The position numbers and the translations under genes were made by a program. This document shows, piece by piece, positions 52,416-63,421 of a stretch of DNA of 64,000 bases. Positions within the stretch are counted from its first letter, which is position 1. Every line of letters starts with the position of its first letter. The DNA is from Wuchereria bancrofti (Eukaryota; Nematoda; Chromadorea; Rhabditida; Onchocercidae): positions 10,413,251-10,477,250 of the forward strand of contig SSBO01000003.1 of the NCBI GenBank assembly GCA_005281725.1, given 5' to 3'. A model generated the notes under the pieces. That model did no database searches and was not told where the DNA came from. It saw only the letters and a program-made list of their open reading frames with translations.

Positions 52416-54148
52416 ATTTCAGTTTTCTTTTTTTGAACTGTAAATGTATAAAATGACCATGCAATTTACATATAGACAAGCTTTTAAAAAAATGTTGCGA
52501 ACAAAAAAATAAACAAATAAATAAATAAAAAATAAACAAATGAAATGAAACAATATTAGTGCAACAATAATTATATAACAAAATAATACGATAATCAAAT
52601 ATTTAATTTAATTATGATAAATTCCATTTGACTAAAAAAAAGTTTTGCTTTTTCCATGCTATATTCCATAGATTTATTTATTTAGTATTATATTAGCATT
52701 GATATTTTACAAATCAGAAATCAATCATTTATTTCACTTATCACTGATTTATCACAATACTAAACATAAAATGATAAACGATAGGTATTTCATTTTTAAA
52801 TTTAGTAAAATTTGCTTAAGTTATTTTCGTTTTTCTTTAAAACAAAAAAAAAAAGAAGGAAAAATTTGCGAAAGAAAAAAAAAACCGTAAGCTTTTCCCG
52901 TTTTTTCTTAGGTAAATTAAATCTTTTTAAATATGAATATTTGCTTTTCGTTCCTTTTTTTTTATTTTTTACTTCTTTTTTTTGCACTTTTTCAATAGCA
53001 TTTCATTTCCTTTTCTTCTTTCATTTTTCTTTTTGCAAAAAAATCGGTAAAAATGTTTAAAAAAAAAAAATAAATTAAAAAAGAAAAAACTTTGAAAAAA
53101 AAAGCATTAAAAAAAAAGAACGAAAAAATGCTAAACTATAAATCTGTGTGATAGGGAAAAAAATTTTTTTTTTTTTTTTTTTGAATAAATTAAGGAATGG
53201 AAAAAGATAAAATGGATGCGATAGAATGGAAAAAAAAAGAATTATTGAAACGAAGAGTGAAAAAAAATTCAGCAATAAAAAAAAGTAAAATGAAGTTTTT
53301 CATTCTTTTTTTGGTGAAAAAAGCAAGGATGTAGAAAAGAGATAAAAATTGAAATGCAATATTATTCTTTAATTTCAAAAAATTTTCGTTTCCTTTTTCG
53401 CTATTTTTTTGAGACAAATTATCAGAATGAAAAGAAAAAAAAAAATTCCCGAAATCGCAATATTAAAAACAAAAAAAAAGGCAATAAAAGAAAAAAAAAA
53501 GAAAAGAAAAACAGAAAGAAATTATTTTTGTTAACCTTTAAAATTTTATTAATGAAAAAAAAAAAAACGAATTGATCAGTGATTTTATATTCGAAAATGA
53601 AATTTAGTGAAGTAAACTAAAAATTTCGGCATTTTCTCAATAAAAAAAAAGAAGCCAAAATACCTGTTGCTAAAAATTTAATATTAATAACAAAACTATT
53701 GTATTTGATCGATTCAATTTTCCCTCTTATAAAATTATATTTTAATTCATTTTCAATTATTTGCATACGAAATGACTAAGTGTAAACCATTCATATTCCC
53801 TAATTGTCAACAATCATTGATTTGTTTGTTCATTCATTTTCATTTGAACATAATAGAAAATGAAAAAAAAATTTTTTTTTTTTCAAAAATTGAATATTTG
53901 AAATTTATAAATAAATAATAGTAAATTGGAAAGTGATAAAAAACACTCGTTAAATATGAAAATTTTTTTAGATAAACTTGATTATTTGCATTATGCACTC
54001 AATCAATTTCAGCGTTGAGAAAAAAACTTTATGTCATTAGGTGAAAAAAAAAAAAAAAAACTTGAAAAACTTTCACAATTATGAAATTCTTTAAATTTGT
54101 ATTTTAAGAAAATGTTGAGAAACTGAAATTTAAACGTCATCAACACAC

Positions 54149-54287
54149 TGATATCAATATTATCCGTATTTCTATTGCTAATTTCTGAATGATTAATAGG
54201 AATTCGACAAATGGTAGAAGTTCTTATTTCGCCGGTAACAAAAAACAAAGGTACTGCTTTTCTAAATTTAATTCCATTTTCATCAAA
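54149..54287 (-). CDS. Candidate isolated coding exon downstream of the UPF0729 gene
   Basis: It is open on the minus strand with balanced composition (FRKAVPLFFVTGEIRTSTI, CRIPINHSEISNR). It is bounded by a weak CATTTGAAG acceptor (exon would start 54287) and a possible GTGTGT donor after 54149. No partner exons are visible and the family is not recognised. It may be a real exon, a remnant, or chance. Confidence 0.3.
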
Positions 54288-55054
54288 CTTCAAATGATAA
54301 ACATTAATTATTAGTAGCCAAATAGTGAAAATTGATAAAAGAAAATATGTTATTTACTTGATCTTTTTTAATATTGATAACATTATAACTCACTTAATAT
54401 TTCAGTTTTTTTGATGGAAAAATTTCCTTCAATTGCTACAATTTGAAATCATTTTCGAAATATTTAATAAGCAATTCAAATCATACATGTAATAATTCAC
54501 TATAAAATATATAAAAACAATTAATGCATAATTTTTCATCGAAATAATTACTGCTAAATTTAAATCAGAATCAGAGTAATCAAACTATACCATAGAGTAA
54601 TATTGAAAAAAAAAAGCAGTCCCTATATTATTCAAAATATATCACTATTACTTTCGGATAATAATTTATATTTTGTTACCTACGTGAAGGTTTTACTAAA
54701 AACAACAAATTTGAAAATTCCAAAATTTCAAAGTGGAATAGATAGAAAAAGCACAAAAACTATATCAAAAAGACAAAAAAGTATGTAAACAATATGTCTT
54801 CTATCATATTTACAGTAAAAGAAATCATTATTCTATTTACTGATTCGCTAGACACTATCACTTGGAACACTTAGAAAAGAGCAATCTAATGATGAACAAA
54901 TAAGTTTTTTTTTTTTTAAATTACACAAATATTATATTACTACGAAAACGAGTAGTATAATCTTTGCATAATATAAATATAAAATGAAGAGAAATAAATG
55001 ATATAACTTTAAAAAAAAATCATTTAAAAAATACTAATAAATCGTTGATAAGAA

Positions 55055-55324
55055 TTATTTGTTTTTTTTACTACAATCAGTGCAATTATCATAATTATCT
55101 GGCTTCTTTTGAATATTTTCATCATCAACTTCGACAATTTTGCCTGTAACAGTAGCATCTTGAGCAGAAGTTGTAGAAGGAATTTGAATTGAACATGTAG
55201 GATACAGTAGCTCATCAAATGTTGTCCTCCATGATTGTGGCAAAAATCGAAATACAATCGGTTGAATAAATTTGATGTATAATGCCAAGAGTACAGGTAA
55301 TAATATACATGGTACACAAACCAT
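55055..55324 (-). CDS. UPF0729 family protein (C18orf32 homologue)
   Basis: An 89-residue protein in a single exon. Its N-terminus, MVCVPCILLPVLLALY, closely matches the conserved start of human C18orf32 (MVCIPCIVIPVLL), including both cysteines and the short hydrophobic segment (residues about 5-20) that anchors this family to ER or lipid-droplet membranes. The C-terminal half is polar and ends Lys-rich with a CTDC pair. Family size is about 75-90 residues. The start is the ATG at 55324; an in-frame TTG nine bases upstream is not needed and would spoil the conserved terminus. A TTTTGCAG acceptor lies 45 nt upstream at 55371. The gene is about 750 bp downstream of NSUN5 on the same strand, consistent with a shared polycistron. 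Its molecular function is not well established. Confidence 0.93.
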   Translation of the reverse strand: MVCVPCILLPVLLALYIKFIQPIVFRFLPQSWRTTFDELLYPTCSIQIPSTTSAQDATVTGKIVEVDDENIQKKPDNYDNCTDCSKKNK

Positions 55325-55362
55325 TTCTTCCAAATAATAAATTAGTTTTTTCTTTCGTTTCT

Positions 55363-55380
55363 TTTAATATCTGCAAAATA
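55363..55380 (-). promoter_or_regulatory. Orphan acceptor upstream of the UPF0729 gene (possible trans-splice site)
   Basis: On the minus strand TTTATTTTGCAG ends at 55371, followed by a 46-nt leader and the start ATG. No 5' exon with a donor is evident between here and the NSUN5 stop at 56078. A downstream operon gene in a nematode would receive a spliced leader at such a site. Confidence 0.5.
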
Positions 55381-56077
55381 AATAAAAATTAATCTTTGAT
55401 AAGTTCATAAATTAGCTTTTTAATTTTAAGAAAAAAAAAAAGAAATTATAGAATTATTTGCATAAAGAAATTGATTGCTGCTTTCCTTCGTCTCCAAAAA
55501 GAAATTTTTTTCTTTTCCATAGAATTTCAATAAATTAAAACAAAGAGATATTAATACTAATATATGCTGTGAGAAAAAAAAAAAATTTGTTAAAGTATTT
55601 CAACTACTACGTTACCAGAAAATGTAAATGTGAAAAAAGTAATGTGTAGCACACAAGCTTTCTTTTAGAAGTAGCTGATGATGATGCAAAAAAATGGAAA
55701 TAAATTAAAATCAATTTTATTACATAAACAGCATGAAATAAAATAAGAACTGTCAACAACATAAACTGTATATTTCTGTGAAAAAATTACCAATTTAAGA
55801 AAGTGCAATTACCATGAATTAGGATAATTTCATGATTTGACATTGTATAATTTAACCAAAATGCGTAAAAAAATTCTTAAATCCTTCCTTAATGCTATCT
55901 CGTCTACATAATGTTCGACCAATCCAACTAAGAACAAAAAAGAAAAAATTTCTTAAAACTCTAAACCATACGTACCATACCGGTTAAGAAGGAAAGAACT
56001 ATGTCAATAATTCCGGAAATTTTTAAACTCTCCTAACAATAGTGAACCAAAGAATAAAACATTCCGCCCATGAACTG

Positions 56078-59000
56078 TTACAATTTCCGCCTTTTAAAAA
56101 CAGCAACAAAAAATCCATTAGTTAGATCAATTTCTGGTAACGCTCGCAAACATTTAACACCAAATGAATAATTTGCTCTTCCACGATGCGGCCATTCTGG
56201 CATTGCTTTTATCAATTTGAAATGTGTCCGTAAAAACTCGTCGTTAAGGATCTAAAAGCAGTGCATTATAAGTACACTCCCTTATTTCTATTTTTAATTT
56301 TAATTTAAATGATTTTATTTTGTTTTAATTTATGATTTAGACTTTTTTTTTGTGATTTGAAGAGAATTTTTCTCCTCTTATAATCCATCATATTCAAAAC
56401 TTTTTAAGCAGACTAGAATCAGTCGTCTCTTCCGAAAAAAAAAACCTGTCTGCAATTCTCTTTCAAAAAAATCGCACTTACGAAACTAAATTGAAATGAG
56501 CAAAATGATTAGCAACCTCCTCAATAACTTGCTCGTTTTCTTCTTCATGAATTGAACATGTTGAATAGACGATTTTCTTCAAATTCGGTAATCCCATTGC
56601 ATGTTTCAAAAGCATAGCCTAAAATTGAAAAATAATATCCCTTTCAAAATGTTCAAATATTTCATAAAGATAACATAATCGAGCACTACTCAAATGAATT
56701 TTAGCCCTAACTGAGATTATAATATATCAAATTATAAATTCTTCAACTAGGAGATCTACTAAAGTGCATGATCATAGCTAAAAGAATATCTTATGAATCT
56801 CACCGATAATCCAAAACAAACAAAAGTTCCTAAATTTCAGTCATAAATATCCGATAAACTTTATACCATCAAATATAATCATGATTTATTTTACCTGAAG
56901 ATTTGATAAAGATCGCAAACGGCTAGTGTTTACTCTTTCCTCCTCATCAATTAATTGATCCATACGTTTTACAATTCCTGATCCACTACATGGTGGATCT
57001 AATAATGCATATCGTACCTTTTAACGGATCTATATTAGCAAATGAAATAATCAAAAAAGAAAAGCCAATCGTGTAATGAATAAAAATTTATTGATCAGAA
57101 ATGCAAGCCTTTAATAGAAAAACAGTAAGTAATCATATTTGATAACTCTTTGCTATTAAAGTGCTTCTGAATAAACAAGCAATAAGATAAACATGCGATA
57201 AAAAAATAAGAAGCGCAACAAATTGTATCATAACTTGATTACCACTTCATATTTCTCGACAACACTACGAAAATTTTAACAGCTTAAATAAATTCAATAG
57301 AAGAAATCAAACATACCTTATTAAATTTGTTATTTGTTACATCAGTACGAAGAAAATCTCCGCAATATGTGCTAACATTAATTGCTCCAGCTTTCTCAAT
57401 CATTGCATGTAACGTTTTAATTCGATCACTTGCTTTGTCGATTGCCCAAATTTTGCTAAAAGCCGAAAACGAACGATTAATATCGTTTTTCTAATTTTTG
57501 AGGAATAAAATATGAATCTATTTAATTAAACTTATAAATAAAACATATGAAAATTTTCACCCTTTATTTTGAACTAGTGCTGCTAGATGTGTAGTCTTCA
57601 TACCAGGTGCTGCACAAATATCAAATATGCAAGTTCCAGCTTTTGGATTTAAAACTAAACCAGGTAAGCAGCTCGCCTAAATATGCACAGTTTACTAATT
57701 TTGAATTATTAATACTTATGCAAAACTAAACTTGGATAATTAATCATTAATCATGTAGCATAACGGTAAAAACTTTATAATAAGAAAAGAAAAACACATT
57801 TCATTCCCGGCAAGTTGTTGCAAACTTATTAAAATATTCGCAGTTATGCTAAACAACCTGGTTCAGAATGTTTTAAAGAATTATATAAGCAAATTTCACA
57901 CCAGCTTCTTAGCGAAATTTAGAAGCAGTAATATCATGCTATCAATTTTTTTTCGTTATATTATCATAGGCTCAAAAACTAATAGATTAACTTCAAATAA
58001 AACTAATGTGATAAACCAAAAATATTAATCATATTTTTGACAAATTTTAGAATAAAAAAGTATACCTTATCTTGCAATAATAAATATCCACTCGTAACCA
58101 TCCAATGTTGATGCAAATCAGTATTTGCAGGAAACAGAAGCAATTCTTTAACATGACAATCAATGTAAACTTGATTTTTTAACATGGAATTGATAGCAAT
58201 CTTGTACCAATCATTATGTTCCTGAGGTTCTAAAGTCGAAATATTCCATTCTTCATCTTGTAAAGCTGAAACATTTTGCTAAATTGAAACTAATATTAAA
58301 ATTTCAAATACCATGAAAATAACGAATTACCTTGCAATGCTTCATCAAAGGACCATTTCAACGTGTTCACTCTTGCATATCTCGGATTTTCAACGACTGT
58401 TGACGATTGTGTAACGCATCCTTTTGCCTCTTCAATCATATCTTTCATTGTTTCTAACTTAAAAAATCACCAATAAACATTATCATGTAAAATCTTAAAC
58501 TTACATAACAAAGAAAAAAGCTCTAGAGAGAGAGAAATAAAAAGTAATGTGCAGTAAGGATGAAATAAAACAAATAATCTTTCCTAGTTGACATGAACTA
58601 TCGAGAAGTATTGATTAAAAATATAGTTATTAAATGTTAAGGAAAATGAGAAAGTCATTCATATTATTTTCATATGTTTTATTCGGCACTCATATAATCA
58701 TTATAGATTAAAGGGAAACTAAACATATAAATTGTAAAGATGAAATGTTGCTAGTTGCATTCGTAACGGAAAATGTATAATATTTAAAAAAAAAAAAAGA
58801 GAAAAAGAAGAAAAATGAATTCAACACTCGACTTACTTGTTTATCAATATATGTTGCACGTTTCAAAATAGCGCTAGAATATACTTTCCTAGCTTTGCTT
58901 AATCCTTGACCGAAAATATGATCATACAGTAACACATACAGCAAGTAACGATCAAAATGCAATTCTGTTATCAAATCATGCAATTCTTTCACTTCCAATA

Positions 59001-59273
59001 TTCTATCCAAACAGTTTCGAAAACGCAATGTCTCACAGCACAAACGTAATAATTGTTTCTTGTTCTAAGATGATTCAATTTAAATTCAGAAAATGTAAGA
59101 GAGAGAAGAAAAAAAAAGGAAAAAACAAAAGGAACAAATTTATACAATTGTAAAAGAAATTAATAAATTAAACATACCTTAAAATTACTTGCATAAATTG
59201 CAGTTCGAATATTTTTTTCTTTGTTTAGAGCCTTTTGTATAACTTTCCCCGCTTCACTATATAAATCAAACAT
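56078..59273 (-). CDS. nsun-5: NSUN5/Rcm1 rRNA cytosine-5 methyltransferase, 9 exons
   Basis: A SAM-dependent RNA m5C methyltransferase of the NOL1/NOP2/Sun family. NSUN5 and yeast Rcm1 modify one cytosine in the large-subunit rRNA, in the nucleolus. Exons: 59178-59273, 58837-59064, 58331-58457, 58066-58265, 57561-57676, 57317-57455, 56895-57017, 56517-56618, 56078-56251. With these borders the phases close to 434 residues (human about 429). The N-terminus ([23 protein letters not shown]) aligns with human NSUN5. Further matches are [13 protein letters not shown] (residues about 190-202), SAM motif [11 protein letters not shown] (about 236-245), DPPCSGSG with Cys about 312, and [12 protein letters not shown] with the catalytic Cys about 364. 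The end ([17 protein letters not shown]) also matches. Introns are short (65-389 bp), unlike zyxin. The exon 8 donor is ambiguous: a strong GTAAGT 35 nt further on gives a frameshifted end. Confidence 0.95.
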
Positions 59274-59380
59274 TGCAAAATAAAGTAAAATGCAATGGAT
59301 ATTTTCGTGCTACAATTGTATATCAGCATTAACAATATTTAACTTTATCAATTATTCAAATTTTTAACAATACGCATTAA

Positions 59381-59982
59381 TTACATATATTCCTTCGTCT
59401 CATTTTTACTAAACATTTTATTCATAAGCTCTGCTATAATGCTATAAGTAAATTGTGATTTATTTATTACTTTGGTGCTAAAATTAGCTTTATGCTACTA
59501 TCTCAGTTCATACATTACTAAAAGAAAATTTAAATAAACCATCAAATATTTAAATTAATACCATATACGTTCATAAAAAATAATATTACGAAAAAAACTT
59601 TATAGTACCATTTGTTAACTAATCTTACATATTATGCACCGTCACATCATGATAGTATTAAAAATTTCTACAAAGCTAATTACTATTACATAAATTTGCT
59701 ACACAAATAAGATTTACTATGCCAATAAAATATATCATACCAATAAAATTAAAATATACCATAGCAATAAAATTAAAAAATACAATACCAATAAAATTTA
59801 CTGAAACTTAATTTCATTTCAATTTGTTTTGCATCATTACTAGATGCAACGACTGATGAAATATCCTCGTAACGTAATTTGTAACAATTTATGAAGGATG
59901 CGAATGGATTAATGAGTGATAAATATAAATAATCAGTCGAAACTAATAAATCACGTACGTGATTAAACGTGAACCTATCGAT
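59381..59982 (-). CDS. Probable 3' exons of an unrecognised gene just upstream of NSUN5
   Basis: The exon 59802-59982 is preceded by an AAATTATAG acceptor and is open for about 60 codons with a normal amino-acid mix (IDRFTFNHVRDLLVSTD, INPFASFINCYKLRYED). That is unlike the Phe/Lys/Asn-only translation of random DNA here. It ends at TTCA followed by GTAAAT, phase 1. A phase-compatible candidate last exon, 59381-59433, follows an ATTATAG acceptor, reads ELMNKMFSKNETKEYM and stops 107 nt before the NSUN5 ATG. I could not find the 5' exons in 60.0-63.4 kb and do not recognise the protein. The first exon is moderately secure, the last one weak. It could also be a gene remnant. Confidence 0.45.
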
Positions 59983-61499
59983 CTATAATTTTTAATACAA
60001 AATGAATTTATTTAAAAAAAAAAAAAACAATGAAGTTAAATTTAAAATTTGATGTTTTTTCTTCAAAAAATCTAATTTCAGGATTTAAAAAAAAAAATTT
60101 TTTTTTTGTTTTGAATGAATGTTGTTTTTTTTTTTTAATCAATGGAATGTTATCATGATTATTTTTCTTCTCTTTTTATTTTTTCAAATTAGGAAAAATC
60201 GAGATAATCTAAATTAGATAAAAATGTCGGAATTAATTAAATTAATTTTTTATTTCGTTCTTTATTTTTTGTTTTCAGTAATGTTTTGTATAACATATCG
60301 TTTTCAGTAATATTTTGTTAAATGTCTGATATCTATAATAGATTGAACGAAAAAATATTTAAAAAAATTTTTTTTAATATCACTATCAATCAAATAATCA
60401 TATTAGTGTGTTTTGTGGATGGTCAAAAAAATTTTTTTTTAAAATCATATTTAAATTATTTTTTTCAGTGTGCTTTTTTTCGTACAATTGTTATACACTT
60501 CTATCAAATTACTTCATTACTAATAGATATTTAAGTAATTCCTGAATCAAATGTTAAGAATCAGAATTTTTTTTTCGATACAATTTTTTTTGTCATATAA
60601 ATTTTCACTTTTTTTTTGTTCTCTGAATTTGTTTTTTTTTCCAATTTTTCCCATTTTTTTTTGACCAAAATTTGACTTGTATTTCAGAATAATTGTTTAA
60701 TTTAAAATCAAACAAATGAATTACCAAATATTGCCAATTAATCTACAGAAATTTTATTAATTAAATTCAAGTTATCTCCGATAAAATAATTATTGTAGTG
60801 TATTTCGCTCAAATTTTTGCCCCCTCACTCTCTCTTTCACTTTTAAAACTTCCAATGAATGAGTTTTTTTTTTCCTTGATCAGGTTTTAAAAATTAAAAC
60901 GGAGTGATAATTCTTATTATTTTTTTTATTACTATTGTTTTTATTACTATTATTTTTATTAACTATTGCTCTTTTTGATTCAGTATATTGTATAGTATGG
61001 AAGATAAATTAAAGGAAGATTAATTTCTTAATATCGTAATTTTGTGATAAAAAAAAAATGCCAATGTCAACATACTATACAAATAGTTTATTTTATTATC
61101 CATAAACTTATACAATCCTATCATGGAATATCTATTATTTCATAAGTGAAAAAAGTAAGGAACAAGAAAAAGAAAAGTGTAAATTTCCTTTTTCACAAAT
61201 AAAAGAAGAAGAAGAAAGGGAAAGTTAGTAACAGTCAAAATAGTTTTTCAAATGAGAAGTAATTATAACAATTCATAACAAATTACATAGTTCATTTGTT
61301 TATTTGCACATAAAATCTATACCCTAAAGTATTAGTGATTAATGATAAGTAAATTATCAGAGATGATAATAGAAAGTTGGAATATGTGAAGAAAAAGGAC
61401 GACAAAATGAAGAATAGAAATAACAACTGTATATATGATTGAAACAAAATTTGAGGCAGATAAAATGTTAAAAGTTTGATGAATGAATGAATGAATGAA

Positions 61500-61672
61500 T
61501 GATATGAAATAACAATAGCAGTGATGATAATAATAATAATCATAATAATCATAATCATAATAGTAATGGTAATGGTAATAGTAATTATAATAATATCGTA
61601 ATAGTAGTAGCAATAATAATAATCATAATAATAATAATCATAATAATAATAAGGATAATAATAATGTTAAGA
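61500..61672. repeat. AAT/ATC trinucleotide repeat
   Basis: AATAATAATCATAATAATCA-type run; open minus frames are artefacts. Confidence 0.9.
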
Positions 61673-61965
61673 ATACAGTATCTATAAAATAATTATATTT
61701 ATTCATGAAATATTTCATAAAATGACAAATTATAAAAAAATGAAACAGCAAGGATTAAGGATTTGCAGTAGAACGAGATGATAAGAGATTTGAGAAATAT
61801 TGGAAAGAAAGATACTGGATGATATGATAAAAAGATATCATAAATGATTATGATATAACCAATGAAAGACTTTTTTAGTTTATTTCTTCTTTTTTTTAAA
61901 TCAGATACGAAGATAGTTGACGTTATTTGTGGAATGAATGAACAGATGAAAAAATGAGTTATGCT

Positions 61966-62086
61966 ACAGTATGATAATGAAGTCAGGTTACAGTATGATA
62001 AGGAAGTTAGGTTACAGTATGATAGTAAAATTTTGCTATAGTATGATAATGAAGCTATGCCACAGTATGATAACAATACATTTACA
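61966..62086. repeat. 24-bp tandem repeat, five copies
   Basis: ACAGTATGATA starts at 61966, 61990, 62014, 62038 (as ATAGTATGATA) and 62062, an exact 24-bp period. The SLSYCNLT-like minus-strand peptide repeat is its shadow. Confidence 0.92.
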
Positions 62087-62275
62087 GTTATCATAGTTAA
62101 TTATAGTTATAATAGTAAATGACTTAAATATGTTCAGATATATTTCAACAATTTGAATTGTTTAATTAAAATAGAACAAAAAAGAAAAAGTAGAAAAATG
62201 AGAAATGATTTCTATAAATTACAATTTATAGCTATTTTGAAGAAGAGAACCAATAAGAGGGAAGAATGATAAAGA

Positions 62276-62320
62276 GAAAGAGAGAGAGAGAGGGAGAGAA
62301 AAGGAGGAGAGAAAAAAGAT
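62276..62320. repeat. GA microsatellite
   Basis: GAGAGAGAGAGAGGGAGAGA-type purine run. Confidence 0.88.
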
Positions 62321-62454
62321 GAAGGAGAATTTATTGTTTCGAAAACTAAAGTATTAAAAAATAATTTTATTCCGGGATTTGTCCTATTTTTAGGTAATTA
62401 TTCAGGAAAATTTTTAATTTTTCAAACAACGAAAGAAAAAAGAAAGCAGGAAAC

Positions 62455-62478
62455 GGCTATTTCGGATAACAAATAGCC
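62455..62478. repeat. Perfect inverted repeat (hairpin)
   Basis: GGCTATTT, an 8-nt loop, then AAATAGCC: 8-bp perfect stem. It lies about 40 bp before the plus-strand signal-peptide-like ORF. Confidence 0.7.
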
Positions 62479-62516
62479 TGAAATTGAGAATAGGAAGAAA
62501 TTTCAGAACAATAGCA

Positions 62517-62633
62517 ATGAAATTAGGATGTATTCTATTGTTAAATTTTTTGTTCCTTTTCTTTGTTTCCGTCCATAGTTTTGATAATTTTAATGAAATT
62601 AATGATAATAATGATAGTAATGCTAGCCTATAA
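62517..62633 (+). CDS. Candidate small secreted peptide or signal-peptide exon
   Basis: A 38-codon ORF that starts MKLGCILLLNFLFLFFVSV, a near-ideal signal peptide (charged n-region, long hydrophobic core, polar VHS cleavage region). It is followed by an Asn/Asp-rich polar tail and TAA. GAAATTTCAG ends 11 nt before the ATG and could be an acceptor. A GTAATG within the tail (after 62613) could be a donor, making this a first exon. Hydrophobic Phe/Leu runs arise easily from T-rich DNA, so this is only a candidate. Confidence 0.3.
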   Translation: MKLGCILLLNFLFLFFVSVHSFDNFNEINDNNDSNASL

Positions 62634-63421
62634 TAGTCATACTGATATTTTGTTTATTAAAATTGTTATTAACATTAATATTATAATACTTGAAGTCGTG
62701 TTATCTTGATATAATAGAAAATAAATAACTCATAAAGTTTACAGCTTATATAAATTAAAGTTAAGAATGAAGAAACAGTGAAAAACTAAAGAAAATATAA
62801 CTTTTTTTTTAAAATTTATTTTGCTTTTCATTGTTGTTCTAATTCCTAGTTCTATACAAAAACGACAAAAAAAAAGGATTAAAATTCTCTTTTTTTTTCT
62901 TACTTTCGTTCTTATTTTTAAAATAATAACAAAGAAAACAAGAAACAGAAATGAAAAGAGAAAAGAAAAAAAGAAAATTAAAATTTTTTCTTTCTTTTTT
63001 TTTTGAGATTAATTACATGATTGAGAAACTTTAATTTATCATAGTAAATAAAATTTACATTTTATAATTTTAATACAATTATTTAATAAAATTATTTCTT
63101 TCCTTTTTTTTCTCTCACAAAATAAAAGAAAGAAAAAAGCGACAAAAAAAATTGAGAGAGTTGAAAAGAAAGAAAGAGAGAGAGAGAGATTGAAAGAAAA
63201 AAAAAAAGCTCATAGAGCTTACTCATAACTGATCAGTGATATTGATAAGAGAGAAAAATGGACAAATTGTTAATTACAATGATCCATTGGATTAACTATC
63301 CTGGATATACACTGTAGTTTTTTTTTTTTTTTTTTTTTTTAAATTTAAGTTCAAATTAAGAAAAAAAAAAGACTAGCAAATAGTGATAATACATAGATGT
63401 GTAATATCATTTAATAACATT

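Larger units (their letters stand above)
42567..54148. other. Intergenic region upstream of zyxin
   Basis: About 11.5 kb without a convincing gene. It holds the assembly gap, AAT repeats (50.31-50.64 kb), short direct duplications (46.2, 47.8, 52.3 kb), a GA microsatellite (51.69 kb) and a possible non-coding first exon near 45124-45260. The zyxin promoter must be here or just upstream of 42558, but no element can be named. Remaining open frames are low-complexity. Confidence 0.55.
59983..63421. other. Region between the terminal membrane-protein gene and the NSUN5 cluster
   Basis: 3.4 kb of AT-rich DNA. It holds poly-T runs (60.0-60.7 kb), an AAT/ATC repeat (61.50-61.67 kb), a 24-bp array (61.97-62.09 kb), GA repeats (62.28 and 63.17 kb), a perfect 8-bp-stem hairpin (62455-62478) and the plus-strand signal-peptide-like ORF at 62517. 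I could not find the 5' exons expected for the exon at 59802-59982. Confidence 0.55.

Noticed and set aside
61699..62094. 131-codon minus-strand ORF with SLSYCNLT-like repeats
   Set aside because: Its regular part is the 24-bp tandem repeat; the rest is AT-rich noise with no splice or homology support.
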